The notes under the pieces were generated by a model. That model was given only the letters and a program-made list of their open reading frames with translations. It was not told where the DNA came from and ran no database searches. Source: Clostridiales bacterium UBA7568 (GTDB lineage: Bacteria; Bacillota; Clostridia; Oscillospirales; CAG-272). Taken from it: a stretch of DNA of 64,000 nucleotides. The DNA is taken from contig DLLG01000004.1 in assembly GCA_002479075.1 (NCBI GenBank), positions 374,944 to 438,943 on the forward strand, given 5' to 3'. Both the position numbers and the translations under genes were made by a program. Shown here piece by piece: positions 24,822 through 32,531 of the stretch (position 1 is its first letter; each line of letters starts with the position of its first letter).

Positions 24822-25646
24822 ATGGTAAAAATCATTGTATTATTGGAAAACACGAAGGATTCTCCGGACTTAAAGTGCAGGCACGGGCTTTCTCTTTACG
24901 CAGAGACGGAAGCTCATAAAATACTGTTTGATACGGGTCCGGACGATCTGTTTCTGAAAAACGCCGGGGCGCTCGGTATTGATATTGCCGATGTTGACAT
25001 TGCGGTAATTTCTCACGGGCATATCGATCATTGCGGCGGACTGAAATATTTTTTGGAGAAAAACAAAAAGGCGAAAATCTATATTCGCCCGCAAGCAATA
25101 GAAAAGCATTATGTCAAAGTCTTCGGGATTCCTTTCTATGCCGGGATGGACAGAACGCTTTTTTCGGAAGAACGATTTGTATTTACCGATGATGTTCATA
25201 GGGTGGACGGAGAGATTACGTTGTTTTCAAATGTCATCGGACAATTTCCGCTCCCAAAATCAGACGGCAATCTATTTGCGAAAAGAAACGGCAGGATGAT
25301 TCCGGATGACTTTTGTCACGAGCAGAATCTTATTATCACCTCCGGCGGCAGTCGGATTTTGGTCTGCGGATGCGCACATACCGGTATTGTAAATATAGTC
25401 CGTCGGGCAAAAACGATTATCGGAAACGAGCCGACTGCGGTGATCGGCGGGATGCACCTTTATAATCCGACGGGGAAACGCTATGAGAGCGACGGATACA
25501 TAGCCGATGTTGCTGCCGCGCTTGCAGAGGAAAACTCATCTTATTACACCTGCCATTGCACCGGAGAAAAAGCATACGAAAAAATGAAAACGTTCTTGGG
25601 CGCTCGCCTTGCTTACCTGCGCACGGGCGCGGAGCTTCGGATATAG
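24822..25646 (+). CDS. Metallo-beta-lactamase fold hydrolase
   Basis: 274 residues. Metal motifs: SHGHIDHCGG (H-x-H-x-D-H), GCAHTGI, GGMHL and CHCTG. Together these are the pattern of the MBL subgroup related to dihydropteroate-synthase-like/RFA-P-synthase proteins. Binds two metals; the substrate is unknown. The start ATG 24822 follows AGGGGATAGGTT. A strong hairpin (TTTGCAGC/GCTGCAAA inside CGGCTG/CAGCCG, about 24711-24746) in the 170-bp gap before it may terminate upstream reads. Confidence 0.88.
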   Translation: MVKIIVLLENTKDSPDLKCRHGLSLYAETEAHKILFDTGPDDLFLKNAGALGIDIADVDIAVISHGHIDHCGGLKYFLEKNKKAKIYIRPQAIEKHYVKVFGIPFYAGMDRTLFSEERFVFTDDVHRVDGEITLFSNVIGQFPLPKSDGNLFAKRNGRMIPDDFCHEQNLIITSGGSRILVCGCAHTGIVNIVRRAKTIIGNEPTAVIGGMHLYNPTGKRYESDGYIADVAAALAEENSSYYTCHCTGEKAYEKMKTFLGARLAYLRTGAELRI

Positions 25647-25740
25647 CGCGATTTTGACAGCACCGGTTGCATTTGCGGACATTCTCCGGTATCCGGACGT
25701 CTCAATTTAGAAAAAGGCATAAGAAAATCATTATATCTCC

Positions 25741-25868
25741 TTGACATTGGGAGAAAAATGTGATAAACTCTCCGATGTTCGCTCGGAGGGCGAGTTGTTC
25801 GGAGAAACAACAGCCGGATAAGGCGCAGACTGAAACGTCTGTTTCCTTATCCGGCTTTTTTGTTTAAA
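25741..25868 (+). promoter_or_regulatory. Leader with attenuator ahead of the MATE pump
   Basis: Promoter TTGACA (25741-25746), 17 bp, TAAACT (25764-25769). The leader of about 90 nt holds GTTGTT/AACAAC and CTCCGA/TCGGAG pairings. It then has a strong terminator AGCCGGATAAGG (25812-25823)/CCTTATCCGGCT (25845-25856) with a run of T, only 26 bp before the start codon. The pump can only be made if this hairpin is avoided, so a riboswitch or other attenuation signal is expected. I match it to no known class. Confidence 0.7.
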
Positions 25869-25881
25869 GGAGGAATATAAT

Positions 25882-27228
25882 ATGGATCTTCTGAACGGAA
25901 AGATCAAACCTATGTATTTAAAATATCTGTCGGCAGCTTTCGGCAGCGCTATGATCTCCTCGATATATTCTATCGTGGATACGGCAATGGTCGGACAGTA
26001 CCACGGACCGCAGGGAACGGCGGCGCTGGCGGTTGTTGCGCCGGTCTGGAACATTATATACAGTCTGGGGCTGCTTATGGGAATCGGCGGCAGCGTCATC
26101 TTCAGCACAAAGCGCGGTAGCGAAAAAAGCGACGGAAGCGAAAACCAATATTTTACGTCGTCGGTGGTTGGCTCCGTGGCTTTATCTGTTCTGGTATGGA
26201 TCGGGGCTATATGCTTCGAACGACCGATTCTGACCTTTTTCGGGGCGGACGAAGCCTTGCTTGCAATGGCGCAGGATTATCTTCGCCCCATCAAATATGT
26301 GTTCCCGCTTTTCCTTTTTAATCAGATGCTGGCGGCGTTTTTGCGCAATGACGGCAGTCCCGGTCTTGCGACCCTCGGCGTGCTTTTCGGCGGCGTTTTC
26401 AATATTTTTGGCGATTACTTTTTTGTATTTACCTGCGATATGGGAATCTACGGTGCGGGGCTTGCGACCGCTATCGGCTCCGGAATTTCGTTTGTTGTGA
26501 TGCTGACGCACTTTTTCAGCCGCAAAAACACGCTTCGTCCGGTAAAGCCCGAAAACCTTATGCGCAAGCTACGGGAGATCACCGTCACGGGCTTCTCCAC
26601 ATTCTTTATCGATGTGGCTATGGGTATTTTGACGGTGCTTTTCAACCGCCAGATTATGAAGTATCTCGGCGCAAATGCGTTGGCGATTTACGGTCCCATT
26701 ATTCAGGTCAGCACCTTTGTTCAGTGCTGCGCATACAGCGTCGGGCAGGCGTCACAACCGATTATTTCAACAAACTTCGGCGCGGGAAAAGGCGAGCGTA
26801 TCAAGGAAACTCTCCGTCTGGCACTCCTGACAACGGCGTTTTTCGGCGTGTTCTGGACGGCGCTGAGTATGGCGTGCCCGAATGTCTACATTCGCATTTT
26901 TATGGCGCCTACGCCGGAGATACTGGATATGGCTCCTGCCATTGTCCGCACATATGCGCTGTCATTTCTGCTGCTGCCGTTTAACATTTTCTCAACATAC
27001 TATTTCCAGGCTATTATGAAGCCGCAAGCCGCGTTTATTGTTTCTGTGGCGCGCGGACTTGTCATCAGCGGTATTCTGATTACGGTTCTTCCCGGTATGA
27101 TCAGCGCCAATGCTATCTGGCTGGCTATGCCGATTACGGAGCTTTTGGTTATGCTTTACGCCGCCGTGGCGATCCGGAAATACACAAGGGCTTTGCCGGC
27201 TTGCAATAATGGCTTCTGCAATAGATGA
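25882..27228 (+). CDS. MATE-family multidrug/cation efflux pump
   Basis: 448 residues, twelve predicted helices in two pseudo-symmetric halves. The start is typical: LNGKIKPMYLKYLSAAFGSA, then SSIYSIVDTAMVGQYHG. The second half opens with FSTFFIDVAMGILTVLFNRQ, and the ASQPIISTNFGAG block is the conserved loop of the DinF/NorM group. It extrudes organic cations with Na+ or H+. AAAGGAGGAATATAAT precedes the start. Expression is probably gated by the terminator in its leader. Confidence 0.92.
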   Translation: MDLLNGKIKPMYLKYLSAAFGSAMISSIYSIVDTAMVGQYHGPQGTAALAVVAPVWNIIYSLGLLMGIGGSVIFSTKRGSEKSDGSENQYFTSSVVGSVALSVLVWIGAICFERPILTFFGADEALLAMAQDYLRPIKYVFPLFLFNQMLAAFLRNDGSPGLATLGVLFGGVFNIFGDYFFVFTCDMGIYGAGLATAIGSGISFVVMLTHFFSRKNTLRPVKPENLMRKLREITVTGFSTFFIDVAMGILTVLFNRQIMKYLGANALAIYGPIIQVSTFVQCCAYSVGQASQPIISTNFGAGKGERIKETLRLALLTTAFFGVFWTALSMACPNVYIRIFMAPTPEILDMAPAIVRTYALSFLLLPFNIFSTYYFQAIMKPQAAFIVSVARGLVISGILITVLPGMISANAIWLAMPITELLVMLYAAVAIRKYTRALPACNNGFCNR

Positions 27229-27591
27229 GTTCGGTACCGGTTTAATTTCGGCATAAAAACAGGGGGGAAAATCAATGCCCGGCCGGCTCTTTATGCCGAA
27301 AAACGGTTTGTACCGTTAGCATTCCGTCGGGGACGGAGCTACGCTTTTTATCGCGGGAAACCGATAAAGCTCTAACCTCCGAAAGCTACTGTTTTGGGAT
27401 GCGAGCCGGGGCTTACAAAAGACGGAGCCGCTTTGATTAAAATTATGAAGTAAAGTCTGCGCAAAGGAGATAATTCCAAATGTAATGCGCAGGCGCGAGA
27501 GCAAGCGGACTACATTTCAGAAAAATTCGATATATTCGCTCGGGCGGTTACAGAGGGTTCTGTGATCGCCTGAATTTTTTGCAAAAAACTC
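27229..27591 (+). other. Gene-free stretch between MATE and tetR
   Basis: CGGCATAAA (about 27250) pairs with TTTATGCCG (about 27291-27299), a possible end of the MATE transcript. A ribosome site AAAGGAGATAATTCC leads to ATG followed at once by TAA (27480 region), a decayed gene start. Terminator-like hairpin GGCGGTTACAGA/TCTGTGATCGCC at 27543-27571 is followed by ATTTTTT. No gene found. Confidence 0.55.
27543..27580 (+). terminator. Terminator upstream of tetR-ABC unit
   Basis: GGCGGTTACAGA - GGGT - TCTGTGATCGCC, one mispaired position, then a T run. It insulates the next promoter. Confidence 0.75.
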
Positions 27592-27650
27592 TTGCATTTT
27601 CGCTATCTCCGTGCTAAAATAAAAATACAGCTGTAACGCTACGGCTGTAT
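27592..27650 (+). promoter_or_regulatory. Promoter and 26-bp operator of tetR-ABC unit
   Basis: TTGCAT (27592-27597), 17 bp, TAAAAT (27615-27620). Immediately downstream a 26-bp inverted repeat has arms ATACAGCTGTA (27625-27635) and TACGGCTGTAT (27640-27650) that differ at one position. It covers the transcription start, as expected for TetR autoregulation. Confidence 0.82.
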
Positions 27651-27673
27651 CTAAAAGAAAAAGAGGTGTTATT

Positions 27674-28249
27674 ATGCCGCGAAATTATATGTTTACAAAA
27701 GAACAGGTGCTTGACGCTGCGCTTGAACTGACGCGCGAAAAAGGATTTTCGGCAGTTTCGGCGCGGTCGCTCGGCGAGAGACTCGGTACGTCGTCACGAC
27801 CGGTATTCAGCCATTTCAGCAATATGGGGGAGGTTCAGAGGGCGATTATAGATGCGGCGAACAGGCTTTATCAGGCATACAGAAAAAGAGAAATCGCAGG
27901 CGGAAAATATGTGCCGTACAAGGCGAGCGGAATGGCGTATATACGTTTTGCAAAAGAGGAGAAGGAGCTTTTCAAGCTGCTTTTTATGCGCGACCGTTCG
28001 GAAGAGCAAATCAAGGAAAATCCGGAAGAAATGGACGCGCTGATCGGGCTGATTGCCAAACAGGTTGGCATTGACAAGGCGGCGGCAGAGTTTTTTTATC
28101 TTGAAATGTGGGCGTATACGCACGGCATCGCATCTATGATTGCGACTGGCTATCTCAACCTTGACGAGGAGTTTGCAAGCCGGGCGTTGACTGATATGTA
28201 CGAGGGACTGAAATGTCGCTATGAAAACGGAGGAGCCTGCAATGATTGA
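27674..28249 (+). CDS. TetR-family regulator of an ABC/FtsX unit
   Basis: 191 residues. Helix-turn-helix VLDAALELTREKGFSAVSAR, then SLGERLGTSSRPVFSHFSN. The C-terminal part (KLLFMRDR, and EMWAYTHGIASMIATGYL) matches the TetR subgroup with a W-x-x-x-H-G motif in the ligand domain. GAGGTGTTATT precedes the ATG. It overlaps the ATPase gene by 8 bp. It probably represses all three genes through the palindrome at 27625. Confidence 0.9.
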   Translation: MPRNYMFTKEQVLDAALELTREKGFSAVSARSLGERLGTSSRPVFSHFSNMGEVQRAIIDAANRLYQAYRKREIAGGKYVPYKASGMAYIRFAKEEKELFKLLFMRDRSEEQIKENPEEMDALIGLIAKQVGIDKAAAEFFYLEMWAYTHGIASMIATGYLNLDEEFASRALTDMYEGLKCRYENGGACND

Positions 28250-28934
28250 AGCAAAGAAGATTACAAAGGCATACGGCTCCGGCGAGAGCAAGGCGGAGGT
28301 GCTTAAAGGAATCGACCTGCAAATCGCGGACGGAGGGTTTACGGTGATTTTGGGTGCTTCGGGCTCCGGCAAATCAACGCTTCTCAACTGTCTTTCGGGG
28401 CTTGAGCGGGTAGATGACGGCAGTATCGAATACGACGGCTTGAATATCACGGGGCTCTCCGATAAGGCGCTGACAAAATTCCGCAAGGACAATATCGGAT
28501 TTATCTTTCAGCAGTATTACCTGCTTCCCGATATGACTGTTGATAAAAATGTTCGTATGGGCGCGGATCTTGCGGGGAACACAGCTTACAGGGAAGTCAT
28601 AAAGGCGGTTGGACTTGAGGCGAAAAGCGCAAAATATCCGTCCGAGCTTTCGGGCGGCGAACAGCAGAGGGTATCTGTTGCCCGTGCGCTTGCAAAAAAG
28701 CCGAAGGTTTTGTTTTTGGACGAACCGACGGGCGCGCTTGACGAAAAGACAGGGCGGCAGATACTTGATTACATCTGCAAGCTACATAAAGAATACGGCT
28801 TTACAATCGTGATGGTTACGCACAACGCAAATATTGCGGAAATGGCGGATACGGTCATCAGAATGAACAGCGGGAAAATTGCCGAGAGATATACGAATGC
28901 GGTGCAGAAAACCGCTTATGAGATCGGGTGGTAA
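28242..28934 (+). CDS. ABC transporter ATPase, MacB/LolD type
   Basis: 230 residues, stand-alone ATPase. Walker A GASGSGKST, Q-loop in FIFQQYYLLPDMTV, signature LSGGEQQRVSVARAL, Walker B LFLDEPTGALD and H-loop VTHN are intact. FQQYYLLP is characteristic of the MacB/LolD/FtsE group. The start MIEAKKI (28242) follows GGAGGAGCC; the in-frame ATG at 28221 lies inside tetR and lacks a site. It works with the FtsX-like permease 4 bp downstream. Confidence 0.9.
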   Translation: MIEAKKITKAYGSGESKAEVLKGIDLQIADGGFTVILGASGSGKSTLLNCLSGLERVDDGSIEYDGLNITGLSDKALTKFRKDNIGFIFQQYYLLPDMTVDKNVRMGADLAGNTAYREVIKAVGLEAKSAKYPSELSGGEQQRVSVARALAKKPKVLFLDEPTGALDEKTGRQILDYICKLHKEYGFTIVMVTHNANIAEMADTVIRMNSGKIAERYTNAVQKTAYEIGW

Positions 28935-28938
28935 CGTT

Positions 28939-30069
28939 ATGGTAATCAGATTAAGAGACACCTTTAAATTATTCGGTATTTCTATAATCGCATGCTGTGC
29001 CGTTTTTGTCTGTACGCTGTTTTTAAGCTACAATATCGATCTTGCGGCAATAAAAGACGAGGTTTTGGCAGAAGAAGCGGCGATATATAATGCGCAGGTG
29101 CTTATGGGAAAAGTTGTTTCGGGCGTTTCCGGCGGCTGTCTGATTGCAACTTCTGTCGTTATGCTGTTATTCTATGTAAAAAACTATATCGGCACACACG
29201 GCAAGGAGCTTGGTATTCTCAAAGCGCTTGGCTACTCGAATATCAAAATTGCAAGGCATTTTTGGGTTTTCGGGCTTTCGGTATTTGTCGGTTGCATTAT
29301 CGGGTTTGTTATCGGGCGTCTTTACCTACCGACGTTTTACCAAAAGCAAGCGCCGAACCTGCAATCGTTGAGTCCTGAATTTCATCCGCTGCTCGCGTTT
29401 GCCTTGGTCGGCGTGCCGACGGTCGTTTATTCCGCAATATCTGTATTGTTTGCCTGCATCAAGCTGAAAAGTCCCGTGCTTGATTTGCTCCGCGAAAAGC
29501 AGAATGTCAAAGCCAAAACCGGCGTGAGCGGGAAAGAGAATACGCCTTTTTTGAAGGACTTGCGCAGAGTAACGCTCAGAAGCAGAAAGTCGCTTGTATT
29601 TTTCGTAGCGTTTTCGGCGTTCTGCTTTTCGGCAATGGTGCAGATGTCGTTTTCTATGAACGAGCTTGCGAGCGAAACGTTTGCTTTGATGATTCTGTCG
29701 ATCGGGCTGATTTTAGCCTTTGTCACCTTGCTTCTCTCTCTTTCAAGCGTCGTAAAAGGGAACACAAAGACAATCGCTATGATGCGGGTGTTCGGCTATG
29801 ACGATACAACTTGCAGCCGTTATATACTGTGTGCTTACCGCCCGATTTCATATATCGGCTTTGTGCTCGGTACGGCATATCAATACGGACTGCTTAAGCT
29901 GATGGTATCAGTAGTGTTTGCGGATATCGGAAATATGCCGGAATACAGTTTCGATTTCAAAGCACTCATTGTCACACTGATACTGTTTGTGCTTGTCTAC
30001 GAACTTGTGATGTATCTGTATTCCCGCAGTATAAAAAGGCTTTCCGTCAAGAGCGTTATGATGGAGTAA
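28939..30069 (+). CDS. FtsX-like ABC permease, compact form
   Basis: 376 residues with about eight membrane helices arranged as two FtsX units (about 65-190 and 245-370). KELGILKALGYSNIKIARHF and TKTIAMMRVFGYDDTTCSRY are the two coupling segments. The usual large extracellular domain between helix 1 and 2 is reduced to about 40 residues, so it is unlike MacB and closer to peptide-resistance permeases. GTGGTAACGTT precedes the start. Likely role: mechanical export or sensing of a peptide at the membrane. Confidence 0.85.
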   Translation: MVIRLRDTFKLFGISIIACCAVFVCTLFLSYNIDLAAIKDEVLAEEAAIYNAQVLMGKVVSGVSGGCLIATSVVMLLFYVKNYIGTHGKELGILKALGYSNIKIARHFWVFGLSVFVGCIIGFVIGRLYLPTFYQKQAPNLQSLSPEFHPLLAFALVGVPTVVYSAISVLFACIKLKSPVLDLLREKQNVKAKTGVSGKENTPFLKDLRRVTLRSRKSLVFFVAFSAFCFSAMVQMSFSMNELASETFALMILSIGLILAFVTLLLSLSSVVKGNTKTIAMMRVFGYDDTTCSRYILCAYRPISYIGFVLGTAYQYGLLKLMVSVVFADIGNMPEYSFDFKALIVTLILFVLVYELVMYLYSRSIKRLSVKSVMME

Positions 30070-30107
30070 GGCGGTTTACGGGGGAGAAATCATTTTCTCA
30101 AAACCTA

Positions 30108-30136
30108 TTGACAAACGAACGGTAGGTAGCTATAAT
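30108..30136 (+). promoter_or_regulatory. Twin of the tetR promoter at 15806
   Basis: TTGACA (30108-30113), spacer AACGAACGGTAGGTAGC, TATAAT (30131-30136). Twenty-eight of 29 bases match 15806-15834, and the bases just upstream (TTTTCTCAAA) also match. It drives the YoaP-like gene region. Confidence 0.85.
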
Positions 30137-30162
30137 ACAAGTAAACGATATTCAATGAAATT

Positions 30163-30300
30163 TTGAAGAACAATATTGCGGAGGCTACCGAAATTCTCTT
30201 ACGCCACGGAGACTATGCCGGCTCGGATAAGGAACGCAGCGGCGTTTGCCCGAGAGAATATTTTGCGCTTTCCGAATTTATCAAAGGAGTTGCGAAATGA
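30163..30300 (+). other. Short open frame coupled to the YoaP gene
   Basis: Forty-five codons from a TTG, ending CPREYFALSEFIKGVAK and stopping inside the ATGA of the next gene. There is no ribosome site at its start. It looks like the tail of a protein whose front was lost when the promoter at 30108 was joined on. I do not recognise the family. Confidence 0.3.
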
Positions 30301-31040
30301 ATTATATAAGAATTACCAAAGACAATATTGATAAGGAGCATATCTGTTGCGCGATGTCCGGCAGTCAGAGCGTTGCAAAAAAAGAATGGATGAAACAGCG
30401 TTTTGCTGAAGGGCTTGTATTTTATCGCAGCGAGGAGCGTGGCAAATGCTTTATCGAATATATTCCGGCGGAAAATGCGTGGGTACCGATAGTAGCTGAC
30501 GGGTATATTTATATCAACTGCTTGTGGATCGCCGGCGCTCTCAAGGGACACGGATATTCAAACGACCTGCTTTCGGAATGTATACGCGACGCAAAGTCGC
30601 AGGGGAAAAAGGGCGTCTGTATTCTTTCCTCCGAGGGCAGAAAAAGAGAATTCCTTTCCGACCCGAAATATATGGCATACAAAGGTTTTTCCGTTGTGGA
30701 TGTTTCGGATTGCGGGATAAATCTTATGTATCTTCCGCTTGCAGAGGACGCAGAACCGCCGAAATTCAAGGACTGCGCGAAGAGTCCGAGAGATGACGGC
30801 GAGGGTTTTGTCCTTTACTATACCGACCAGTGCCCGTTTACATACTACTGGGTTCCGAGGGTACAAGAGGTGGCAAATGAACACGGTATTCCGCTTAAAG
30901 TCATTCATATAACAAGCAAAGAGGCGGCGCAAAGCGTCCCCGCCCCTGTCACGACTTACGCCCTGTTCCGGGACGGGAAATTCATAACGCAGGCGATACA
31001 GTCTGATAAGAAATTTCTTGCGCTTGCGGGCGTTAAATGA
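30297..31040 (+). CDS. YoaP-like N-acetyltransferase with thioredoxin-like tail
   Basis: 247 residues. The N-terminal part resembles Bacillus YoaP: NYIRITKDNIDKEHICCAMS, then the FIEYIPAENAWVPI block and an acetyltransferase-like segment GALKGHGYSNDLLSECI. The C-terminal 75 residues (GFVLYYTDQCPFTYYWVP) look like the YoaP thioredoxin-like domain with a single Cys in D-Q-C-P-F. Function in the cell is not established; antibiotic or thiol modification has been suggested for such folds. AAAGGAGTTGCGAA gives a strong ribosome site for ATG 30297. It shares its promoter type with the tetR operon. Confidence 0.85.
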   Translation: MNYIRITKDNIDKEHICCAMSGSQSVAKKEWMKQRFAEGLVFYRSEERGKCFIEYIPAENAWVPIVADGYIYINCLWIAGALKGHGYSNDLLSECIRDAKSQGKKGVCILSSEGRKREFLSDPKYMAYKGFSVVDVSDCGINLMYLPLAEDAEPPKFKDCAKSPRDDGEGFVLYYTDQCPFTYYWVPRVQEVANEHGIPLKVIHITSKEAAQSVPAPVTTYALFRDGKFITQAIQSDKKFLALAGVK

Positions 31041-31101
31041 AAGTCGGAAAAAGAGAAATTTAAATTATGCAGGGAAGAGCCTGCGAAGAAGGTTGCGGAG
31101 T

Positions 31102-31656
31102 ATGGAAATAAGGTCGCTTGACAAGAAAATATTCGGGGGAAAGAAATTCAGCGCCGTGTATATAACAAATGGTTATTATGATATTTACTCGTCCGATGAA
31201 GGCTTTTGTATGCATTATGTACCTTTTGAGGTGCCTGTCGAAAAATCGTTTGATGACGTGTTTTTCGGGGAGTGGCTTGAAAAGCCTGTTGCGTTCGGCG
31301 CATTTGAGGGCGAAGAGCTTATAGGATATGTTGAAGGCTCTCCGGAAAGCTGGAACAATCGCTTTCGGATCAGCAATATCTGCATATTTGAGCGCTCGAG
31401 ACGCAACGGTGGAATCGGAACGGAGCTTATGAAAGTTATAACGGAAGCGGCCGAGAACTATGGCGCGCGGATGATCGTTCTTGAAACGCAGTCCTGCAAC
31501 GAAGCCGCAATCTCCTTCTATAAAAAGAACGGATTTGAAATTATCGGCTTTGACCTGTATGCTTACTCAAACGAAGATCCCGCGCGGCACGAGGTCAGAT
31601 TTGAAATGGGGAAGAAGTTGCAGCACAACGGGCTTCGATGCAGAAAGAACGGATAA
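31102..31656 (+). CDS. GNAT-family N-acetyltransferase
   Basis: 184 residues. Motif A reads FERSRRNGGIGTELMKVI (R-x-x-G-I-G, after R-R-N-G) and motif B is CNEAAISFYKKNGFEIIGF. Both fit acetyl-CoA binding. The Acetyltransf_1 type is similar to streptothricin acetyltransferase-like proteins by eye, but the substrate is not assignable. The start ATG 31102 follows TTGCGGAGT. It is 61 bp after the YoaP gene, plausibly the same transcript. Confidence 0.85.
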   Translation: MEIRSLDKKIFGGKKFSAVYITNGYYDIYSSDEGFCMHYVPFEVPVEKSFDDVFFGEWLEKPVAFGAFEGEELIGYVEGSPESWNNRFRISNICIFERSRRNGGIGTELMKVITEAAENYGARMIVLETQSCNEAAISFYKKNGFEIIGFDLYAYSNEDPARHEVRFEMGKKLQHNGLRCRKNG

Positions 31657-31708
31657 TCGGGCGGCGCGCAAGAGAAGAAAGTTATATTCAGACAAAGGAG
31701 AAAACATA

Positions 31709-32254
31709 ATGAAAACACTTCAGAAGATTCAGAAAACATTTAATGTATTCAAGACGCTTGCAAAGGTTGCAGAGATACTTTGCATCGTCGGCGCGGCTAT
31801 GCTCGGCGTCGGTGTGCTGTGTGCTGTTGTACAGTATAACGGCGGACATATATTCAGCGTTCTCGGCGAGCCGATGAAGCTCTTTGCCGACGGGACAGAC
31901 CTTGTTCAAAAGTATGTTGAGCTTTTGTCCGGGGCTTTTATGCTGACCGCAGAAGCAATTCTCTTCGGGCTTGCACACAGCTATCTCAAATCAGAACAGG
32001 CGGACGGCACCCCGTTTACGGAAAAAGGCGCCGACAATCTCAGAGCGCTCGGCATAAATTTTATATGGATACCGATCGTTGCGATTGCTGCCTCGGAGGC
32101 GGTTGCTCTCTGGCAGGATGTTGAGAGCAGCGGCGTGACAGACAATTTCGGAAGCGTGATGACGGGTATCGTCCTTATCATCGCTTCTCTGATCTTCCGT
32201 TACGGCGCAGAGCTGGAAAAAGGAAAAGGCTCCTCCGATACGGAAAAAGAATGA
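31709..32254 (+). CDS. DUF2975-like four-helix membrane protein
   Basis: 181 residues with four membrane segments (about 17-40, 68-92, 113-135, 147-165). The block TPFTEKGADNLRALGI resembles the G-x-P-F-x(8-10)-L-R conserved stretch of DUF2975 proteins, which often sit beside small XRE regulators. No XRE partner is adjacent here. AAAGGAGAAAACATA precedes the start. A terminator follows at 32287. Confidence 0.7.
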   Translation: MKTLQKIQKTFNVFKTLAKVAEILCIVGAAMLGVGVLCAVVQYNGGHIFSVLGEPMKLFADGTDLVQKYVELLSGAFMLTAEAILFGLAHSYLKSEQADGTPFTEKGADNLRALGINFIWIPIVAIAASEAVALWQDVESSGVTDNFGSVMTGIVLIIASLIFRYGAELEKGKGSSDTEKE

Positions 32255-32286
32255 TCCGGCAGGGAAAAGTCTCATAGAATACAGAA

Positions 32287-32329
32287 AAAAAGCACGCTCC
32301 GGCGTGCTTTTTGTTTTGGATTATATTAT
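32287..32329 (+). repeat. 43-bp direct repeat with terminator, left copy
   Basis: Identical to 33531-33573. It contains the hairpin AAAAGCACG-CTCCGG-CGTGCTTTT and so ends the DUF2975 transcript. With the right copy it brackets the coiled-coil gene. Confidence 0.9.
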
Positions 32330-32392
32330 AATCCGGAAGAACCAAGCCATAAAGAAAAAATTTCCGAAATGTGCGAAAATTGCGGAAAAATG

Positions 32393-32416
32393 TTGACAAA
32401 ATGGGGGGGGTATAAT
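32393..32416 (+). promoter_or_regulatory. Promoter with eight-G run and 12-bp spacer
   Basis: Perfect boxes TTGACA (32393-32398) and TATAAT (32411-32416), but only 12 bp between them, of which eight are an unbroken G run (32403-32410). Sigma-A needs about 17. Slippage in the G run would change the spacing. Confidence 0.6.
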
Positions 32417-32531
32417 GGAATTGCTACATATATTTACAAATAAATTTTGCGTAAAAGACGGGTTGCCCGCTTTCGTACCGTGCATATGTTCTTTTGCGCA
32501 AACACTTACCATCATTTTGAGGAGGAGAATT

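Noticed and set aside
25775..25867. Possible 30-codon leader peptide before the MATE gene
   Set aside because: The ATG falls at the predicted transcription start without a ribosome site, and the frame runs straight through the terminator.
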